Assembly: GCA_036273935.1 (NCBI GenBank)
Contig: DASUGQ010000542.1
Location: 1 to 9,711, forward strand
From: ZC4RG29 sp036273935
Lineage (GTDB): Bacteria; Bacteroidota; Bacteroidia; Cytophagales; Cyclobacteriaceae
Length of the DNA: 9,711 bases
Direction of reading: 5' to 3'
The notes under the pieces were generated by a model that searched no databases, was not told the origin of the DNA, and saw only the letters and a program-made list of their open reading frames with translations. Shown here piece after piece: positions 5,108-9,711 of this stretch (position 1 is the first letter of the stretch; every line of letters starts with the position of its first letter). Both the position numbers and the translations under genes were made by a program.

Positions 5108-7945
5108 CTACCGAATCAGTTGTACCCAGCCCTTTAAGATCTGATTTTGTTTCATGGGATCAATGGCATCAAATTTCACCTCCGCTTCATAGTAGTAAGT
5201 TGCAGAAGCCAATTCTCTTCCCTCATTGTCTCTTCCATCCCAATTGATATTTATGGTTTGATCATTGTCATAGACTTTTCTGAAAACTTCCGTACCCCAC
5301 CGATTGTACACCTTAAATGAAACTTGTTTAACAAAACGGGGACATTTCTGCAAGTCAATTACATGACAAATGACTTCTTCTCCAGTCCCGTTGTCCAGTT
5401 CATAGTAGGCACTAAATCGGTCATTGCATCCGTCTCCATTTGGAGTAAATACATTTGGTAACTCATAGTAAACGCAATTATCATTGCACACAGGATCACT
5501 CATATTGCTGACTCTTCCCAATTCATCGGTGGTTGTTAATCGGTAGCATCGCGCCTGCGAGGGCAGGTTACTCTCCACAAAAAAAGTATCCCTTACGTTA
5601 GAACCAATCAATTGATACTCCCCTTCGGCTCTGTTAGATGCATATATTGAATAAAACCGTATGTCCAGCCTGCATCCCGACAAACCTCCTGGTTCCCAGT
5701 AAATGGTATTTGAAAGATTGTATGGACCACACGTGGGTGCACTTAGAAATTGCTCACAATCGGGCTTGACCACGGAAGCAATCGGACTACAGACAGGAAG
5801 GTCATTGATCGGATATGAACACATCATTGGAGAAAAATTAACTAAAGGTTCGTGGACTTTAGGATTCCCGTAACCTCCACGCGTCATAATCTTGTAACAG
5901 TACAACTTGTCATCATCCAGCGGAACATCCAAATACTTACCCGAGTCAGTATAGTTCAATCCTTGTGACGTTACGTCGACACTGTCTATAAGGGTTAACT
6001 GATCCTCCGCTTTGCCATACTCTCCCCGGTAAATAAGATGATTAGGAAATTTTTGTAAATAGTTAGACCACGGAACATTCGTACCCCATTGCAGGCTTAC
6101 TTGTTTATCACCAGGCGTAGTCGTCAACCAAACCGATGATGCCATGGCAGAAGTGTCAACAGCCGAATACGACTGATTATTTTGTGTTTTGGAGTAAAGT
6201 ACAATAGTGTAGTGAAATGTTTTTTCCTTTGTGTTTAATCCCTCATCCACAAACGTCGTATCGTTGATGCGATTTACGGCAATCAGTGGCCCGGAATGAT
6301 CAATCCCTTCACCCCGATATACTTCATACTGATATGGTTCAGGGTATTGAATCTTACTGATTTCAAAAGGACTTCTCCAACTGATCCGAATCTGCCCGTT
6401 ATCATAAGAGGTTGATTCAACACTCACGTTTGTTATTACCGGAGCGTCTACGCTAATTGGCTCCATACAAAATTCATCAGACACCGGACTCAAAATTCCA
6501 CCGGGCATTTTAGCTGTAAGTCGATAGCAATATTTTGCTCCAACAGACAATTTTCTATCCCGATTGGTGTCCAAATATTGCGTCACCGACGGATCGACCT
6601 CATCGATAAGTTCATAACCCATGGAAGACAACAATCGACTTTCACAATTTTCTGATGTATACGCAAATGAATCTACTTTTCGCCAGATTTGAACAGATTC
6701 GGCATCACTGCAAGCGTAGGCGTCCCACGTTAAAGTGGCATATCGGTTTACTAAATCAGGTACAACATTCTGCCATTGCGGCTTTGGTGCTACCACTTTT
6801 ATTCGCCAGGTTTTGTATGTAACTAATTTTGGTCCAGACGATGGCTGGTCTGTTATTTTAAACACAACCTGATAAGGTTGATTGCGCACATGGACGCAAT
6901 TAGTGTTCCACTGGAATGTTAATTCTGCGGGAGGATTCGATGGGGTAAAATCAGGGGGATACGGAGAATAGCTTGCAGGAAATTTATCCGAAGGAAGCTC
7001 GAGCAGTTCAGAGTAGACATCAATTTTTACTGGATTGAGTTCAGGGTCTTTTCCGAAAACTATTTCATTGATTACGCTCCCCGCCGTAACGCAAGTATCC
7101 TCTGGTATCATCAAATCAGGTCGTTTGTTTTCGCAGTCCTCAACAATTATTTGCATATCACGAATAACTGAACTCATCATTATAGGTTCACCCGTTGCCG
7201 GATTCTTCCGCCATTCAGTGACCTGGATTGCAATATTATACTCGCCCGAAACCCCGGGGGCATCCCATGTCAAAAGTCCAGTCAGGGGATCAATCATGAA
7301 GATTGCAGGGCCATCACCTTTTTCATTTAAAGGTTCACCAGGCAAATAAAAACCTGCGTCAGACGGACTAACATATTTGGAAACATTAATGGGCTCAATC
7401 AATTCAAAGGAAATACTGTCACCATCAAGATCAAACACTCCGGGATTATGGAAGAAAGACACTCCCGAACAAGCTCTATCAACAGGCGGAATAGACAACA
7501 AAGGATAACTGTTGCAAAATTGGGGATCGACTCTTATTGTCGTCTTAACGGACAAGGGTGTAATGACGGAATTTGACAGATTAAGAACGCCTTCATTCCT
7601 GCTTTTTTCTGCATACTGAATTGCGTAAAGGCCTGGCGCATCATAGGTATGTGTGATTTGGAAAACAGCGATGCCAATTTCCGATCCTAAGTCCGGTCGT
7701 TCGATGGTAGGAAGCTCGGGTACTTGAATCGATTTTCCATCTCCAAAATCAAGAACTTCCCCTCCGAAAAAAACTCCGCCCGGTTTTAGGTACGCCGTAA
7801 TTGTAATTCTAACGGAAAGATCATCACAACTAATCCGCTCAGCAGTAATCTCGGCAGCGCGCATGTGAGAGGAAAAAAGAAGATGCGAGTGAAATAGCAG
7901 CGGAGGGAGAAACAAACAGACAGCGAGAAGGCTTCGTTTTTTCAT
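5108..7945 (-). CDS. Large secreted surface protein with type B T9SS (CHU_C) C-terminal sorting domain
   Basis: This 945-residue protein has an N-terminal signal peptide (MKKRSLLAVCLFLPPLLF..., about 1-31). Next is a beta-rich, PKD-like region (about 32-140, with FGDGKSIQVPE and THTYDAPGLY) and a cadherin/Ig-like segment (about 160-270, with FDLDGDSISFELIEP and IDPLTGLLTWDAPGVSGEYN). Several fibronectin-III-like repeats (about 390-820) follow, with recurring W, YCYRLT/YCYKIMT strands and EVYRG/LIYRG turns. The C-terminal domain (828-945) has PNVFTPNGDG (830-839), VYNRWG (879-884), NWDGR (901-905) and the end KGWVQLIR. This is the gliding-motility-associated type B cargo signal for the type IX secretion system, so the protein is predicted to be exported across the outer membrane and held at the cell surface or released. 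No enzymatic domain is recognisable; adhesion or a structural role is an inference. The gene follows glycerate kinase by 46 nt. Confidence 0.88.
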   Translation of the reverse strand: MKKRSLLAVCLFLPPLLFHSHLLFSSHMRAAEITAERISCDDLSVRITITAYLKPGGVFFGGEVLDFGDGKSIQVPELPTIERPDLGSEIGIAVFQITHTYDAPGLYAIQYAEKSRNEGVLNLSNSVITPLSVKTTIRVDPQFCNSYPLLSIPPVDRACSGVSFFHNPGVFDLDGDSISFELIEPINVSKYVSPSDAGFYLPGEPLNEKGDGPAIFMIDPLTGLLTWDAPGVSGEYNIAIQVTEWRKNPATGEPIMMSSVIRDMQIIVEDCENKRPDLMIPEDTCVTAGSVINEIVFGKDPELNPVKIDVYSELLELPSDKFPASYSPYPPDFTPSNPPAELTFQWNTNCVHVRNQPYQVVFKITDQPSSGPKLVTYKTWRIKVVAPKPQWQNVVPDLVNRYATLTWDAYACSDAESVQIWRKVDSFAYTSENCESRLLSSMGYELIDEVDPSVTQYLDTNRDRKLSVGAKYCYRLTAKMPGGILSPVSDEFCMEPISVDAPVITNVSVESTSYDNGQIRISWRSPFEISKIQYPEPYQYEVYRGEGIDHSGPLIAVNRINDTTFVDEGLNTKEKTFHYTIVLYSKTQNNQSYSAVDTSAMASSVWLTTTPGDKQVSLQWGTNVPWSNYLQKFPNHLIYRGEYGKAEDQLTLIDSVDVTSQGLNYTDSGKYLDVPLDDDKLYCYKIMTRGGYGNPKVHEPLVNFSPMMCSYPINDLPVCSPIASVVKPDCEQFLSAPTCGPYNLSNTIYWEPGGLSGCRLDIRFYSIYASNRAEGEYQLIGSNVRDTFFVESNLPSQARCYRLTTTDELGRVSNMSDPVCNDNCVYYELPNVFTPNGDGCNDRFSAYYELDNGTGEEVICHVIDLQKCPRFVKQVSFKVYNRWGTEVFRKVYDNDQTININWDGRDNEGRELASATYYYEAEVKFDAIDPMKQNQILKGWVQLIR

Positions 7946-7991
7946 AAGTGTTTAGGTTCGGTTCTGTCCCATCAACGAACGGAAGGAGAAT

Positions 7992-9134
7992 TTATTTGAT
8001 TGTTCCCGAAAAATCCAATCCGTCAATAGTAAGTGACATAACCACTTTCTTCAAAATGTCACTCGCGTGGTTCATTGCCATTTCCTTCGAGGTGTGTTCA
8101 ACAAGGGTGAGGACCTTGAAGATACCCAATTCTTCGATCTCACCCTTAGAAAGTTCATTGCTACCGGTGACACAAACAACTTTCTTATGATGCTTCTTAC
8201 CCATTGCCGCAACACCAGCCACAACTTTTCCCTGAAGAGTCTGGGTATCCAACTTTCCTTCGCCTGTAATAATCAAATCAGCTCTCTTCACTTCATTTTC
8301 AAATCCGGTGTATTGAAATACGATCTCAATTCCTTTTTTTAAAGTACCATTAAAAAAAGCGATCAACCCTCCTCCAAAACCACCACCAGCGCCCGCGCCA
8401 GGCACGTCACTGATGCTGACTCCTAAGTCGCGATGAATTACTTTTGCCAAATTCTTCAGCCCATCGTCAAGTAAGATCAACTGTTCGGGGGTTGCCTGTT
8501 TTTGTGGGCCGTATACAAAAGCGGCCCCATTGGGACCTGTCAGTGGATTTTCAACGTCACAGATAGCAGTGAACCTGATGCTCTTCAGCGGCCGATTAAC
8601 ATTATCAGTTCGTATCGCATTGATGTGGATCAGGTTTCCTCCCACCGGATTTATTTCACTCCCTTTCTCGTCCAGAAATTGATAACCCAATGCCAACGCA
8701 GCCCCTGCTGCCCCGTCATTGGTAGCACTTCCCCCGATTCCGACAACTATATCCGTTACACCTCTGCTTATCGCGTCTCGTATTAACTCACCTGTACCAA
8801 ATGTGCTGGCTTTCATCGCACTCCTTTCACTGGCATTTAACAGCTTAAGTCCTGATGCCTCCGCCATGTCGATGAAGGCCGTTTTGCCATCGGAGGAAAT
8901 TCCATATGACGCATCTCTCAATCGAAACAAAGGGTCGTGAACTTTTATTATAATAAAATTGCCGTCGGCATGCCTGGTAAGGATTTCCAGGGTGCCTTCT
9001 CCTCCATCGGCGAGTGGAAAGAGAACACAATTCGCCTCAGGCAAACTTGCGTGAAGTCCTTCTTCAATGGATTTGCATACCTCGAGGGCCGTTAATGATC
9101 CTTTGAATTTATCGGGAGCGATGAGCACACGCAT
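7992..9134 (-). CDS. glxK: Glycerate kinase, type 1 (GlxK/GarK family)
   Basis: This 380-residue protein has the normal length for the family. It starts with MRVLIAPDKFKGSLTALEV and contains FPLADGGEGTLEIL (39-52), the glycine-rich VGIGGSATNDGAAGAALALG (131-150), CDVENPLTGPNGAAFVYGPQK (192-212), GAGAGGGFGGGLIAFF (246-261) and the ITGEGKLDTQTLQGK segment (289-303). These are hallmark blocks of ATP-dependent glycerate kinases of the GarK/GlxK class, which form 2-phosphoglycerate from D-glycerate and so feed sugar-acid or glyoxylate-derived carbon into lower glycolysis. It is cytoplasmic. It lies 46 nt downstream of an SDR oxidoreductase gene, in the same direction. The gap carries a perfect 18-bp palindrome, which suggests local control. 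The symbol follows the E. coli family name; garK would fit equally well. Confidence 0.93.
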   Translation of the reverse strand: MRVLIAPDKFKGSLTALEVCKSIEEGLHASLPEANCVLFPLADGGEGTLEILTRHADGNFIIIKVHDPLFRLRDASYGISSDGKTAFIDMAEASGLKLLNASERSAMKASTFGTGELIRDAISRGVTDIVVGIGGSATNDGAAGAALALGYQFLDEKGSEINPVGGNLIHINAIRTDNVNRPLKSIRFTAICDVENPLTGPNGAAFVYGPQKQATPEQLILLDDGLKNLAKVIHRDLGVSISDVPGAGAGGGFGGGLIAFFNGTLKKGIEIVFQYTGFENEVKRADLIITGEGKLDTQTLQGKVVAGVAAMGKKHHKKVVCVTGSNELSKGEIEELGIFKVLTLVEHTSKEMAMNHASDILKKVVMSLTIDGLDFSGTIK

Positions 9135-9142
9135 GCATCTAA

Positions 9143-9160
9143 GTTACTTTATAAAGTAAC
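9143..9160. promoter_or_regulatory. Perfect 18-bp palindrome, candidate operator
   Basis: GTTACTTTATAAAGTAAC equals its own reverse complement over all 18 bases. It lies in the 46-nt gap between the SDR gene stop and the glycerate kinase ATG, ending 8 nt before that ATG. There is no loop and no T tract, so a terminator role is unlikely. Binding of a dimeric repressor that controls the sugar-acid genes is the simplest reading, but no regulator gene is in the window. Confidence 0.5.
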
Positions 9161-9180
9161 ATAAACGCCAGCATTAAATA

Positions 9181-9711
9181 TTAAACACCTGAAAAAATGC
9201 TGAATCCACCGTCCACCGGCACGACAACACCGGTGACAAATCGTGATGCATCAGAACACAACCATATTAATGTTCCGATCAATTCAACCGGATGGCCGAA
9301 ACGTCCAAAGGGTGTTTGCTGAATAACGGCATGGCCGCGGGCTGTGAAGCTGCCATCCGGATTAGTAAGCAATGTTCTGTTTTGTTCGGTAAGGAAAAAA
9401 CCGGGAGCAATGGCGTTTACACGAATGCCTTCACCAAATTTTTTAGCCATTTCAACCGCCATCCAGCGTGTGAAATTATCGATGGCCGCTTTGGCAGCGG
9501 AGTATCCTACAACGCGTGTGATGGTTGTGAATGATGCCATAGATGAAATATTAATAACCACACCTTTCCCCTTTGCAGTCATGGCATCGGTAAATATTTT
9601 TGTGGGCAAGACCGTCCCATGAAAATTCAAGTCAACTACTTTTCGAAAGTCGTCCATGTTTAGGTCAAAGAAATTCTTATCCGGCGGGATGGTTGCCCCC
9701 GGCATATTTCC
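9181..9711 (-). CDS. SDR-family oxidoreductase, probably D-mannonate oxidoreductase type (5' end outside window)
   Basis: The frame runs to the right edge (…GNMPGATIPPDK…), so the visible methionine is internal and the N-terminal Rossmann glycine motif is missing. The catalytic part is complete: NISSMASFTTITRVVGYSAAK contains the SDR Ser and the YxxxK pair, with Ser 13 residues before Tyr. It is followed by RVNAIAPGFFLTEQNRTLLT and the end GGFSIFSGV. The stretches NMPGATIPPDKNFFDL and APGFFLTEQNRTLLTNPDGS match my recollection of the SDR-type fructuronate reductase (UxuB-like) of Bacteroidota, which interconverts D-fructuronate and D-mannonate. That substrate assignment is inference and could be another sugar-acid dehydrogenase. 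It is codirectional with glycerate kinase, which fits a sugar-acid catabolic context. Confidence 0.85.
   Translation of the reverse strand, partial: GNMPGATIPPDKNFFDLNMDDFRKVVDLNFHGTVLPTKIFTDAMTAKGKGVVINISSMASFTTITRVVGYSAAKAAIDNFTRWMAVEMAKKFGEGIRVNAIAPGFFLTEQNRTLLTNPDGSFTARGHAVIQQTPFGRFGHPVELIGTLIWLCSDASRFVTGVVVPVDGGFSIFSGV

Noticed and set aside
5108..7945. Enzymatic role (protease or glycosidase) for the 945-residue surface protein
   Set aside because: The length is explained by PKD-, Ig- and fibronectin-III-like segments and the sorting domain. No catalytic motif could be identified.
7956..7980. Inverted repeat GTTCG / CGAAC between glycerate kinase and the large surface protein gene
   Set aside because: It has only 5-bp arms with a 15-nt loop and no T tract, which is expected by chance in a window of this size.
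1..9711. CRISPR arrays, insertion sequences, tRNA/rRNA genes, prophage or defence genes
   Set aside because: I looked for regularly spaced repeats, terminal inverted repeats with transposase frames, cloverleaf-like or rRNA-like sequence, and typical defence domains, and found none. The genes are housekeeping, envelope and catabolic types.

Overview
The window looks like a chromosomal segment of a Bacteroidota bacterium, probably of the Cytophagales/Cyclobacteriaceae type. The evidence is a 945-residue secreted protein ending in a type B (CHU_C, 'gliding motility-associated') type IX secretion sorting domain, the general lack of Shine-Dalgarno sequences before start codons, AT-rich leaders with TAnnTTTG-like elements, and the protein families present. 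There are no phage, IS, CRISPR, tRNA or rRNA features.

Left part (1-3355). The C-terminal end of a thioredoxin (+) converges on a minus-strand gene row across a 14-bp bidirectional terminator hairpin. Read in the direction of transcription, the row is: a secreted YceI-like protein (3355-2798), an outer-membrane beta-barrel porin-like protein (2765-1386), a second secreted YceI-like protein (1330-740) and a CxxCxxCC cysteine-cluster (YkgJ-type) protein (692-207). A strong GC-rich terminator hairpin sits between the barrel gene and the second YceI gene, only 14 nt before that gene's start codon.

Middle part (3356-4923). A Crp/Fnr-type regulator (3524-4150, +) is divergent from the minus-strand row. 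It is followed by a third, signal-less and canonical YceI protein (4317-4862, +) that ends at a rho-independent terminator. Similar short sequences (TTGACGTTTGTCAG and TTGAAGTTTGTTCAA) lie about 20 nt before both plus-strand genes. They are either shared operators or shared promoter elements. Three YceI-fold proteins of different subtypes, a barrel and a regulator next to each other suggest an envelope lipid/isoprenoid-handling or stress module. This is inference from gene neighbourhood and family knowledge.

Right part (4921-9711). A possible 51-codon minus-strand ORF lies just downstream of the large T9SS-exported, fibronectin-III-like surface protein. Upstream of that are a type-1 glycerate kinase and, cut by the window edge, an SDR oxidoreductase that resembles the SDR-type D-mannonate oxidoreductase. 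The last two are codirectional and suggest sugar-acid catabolism. A perfect 18-bp palindrome lies between them, 8 nt before the glycerate kinase start.

Most genes here belong to known families. The parts worth a second look are the YceI/barrel/regulator neighbourhood, its regulatory sequences, the palindrome and the small ORF.
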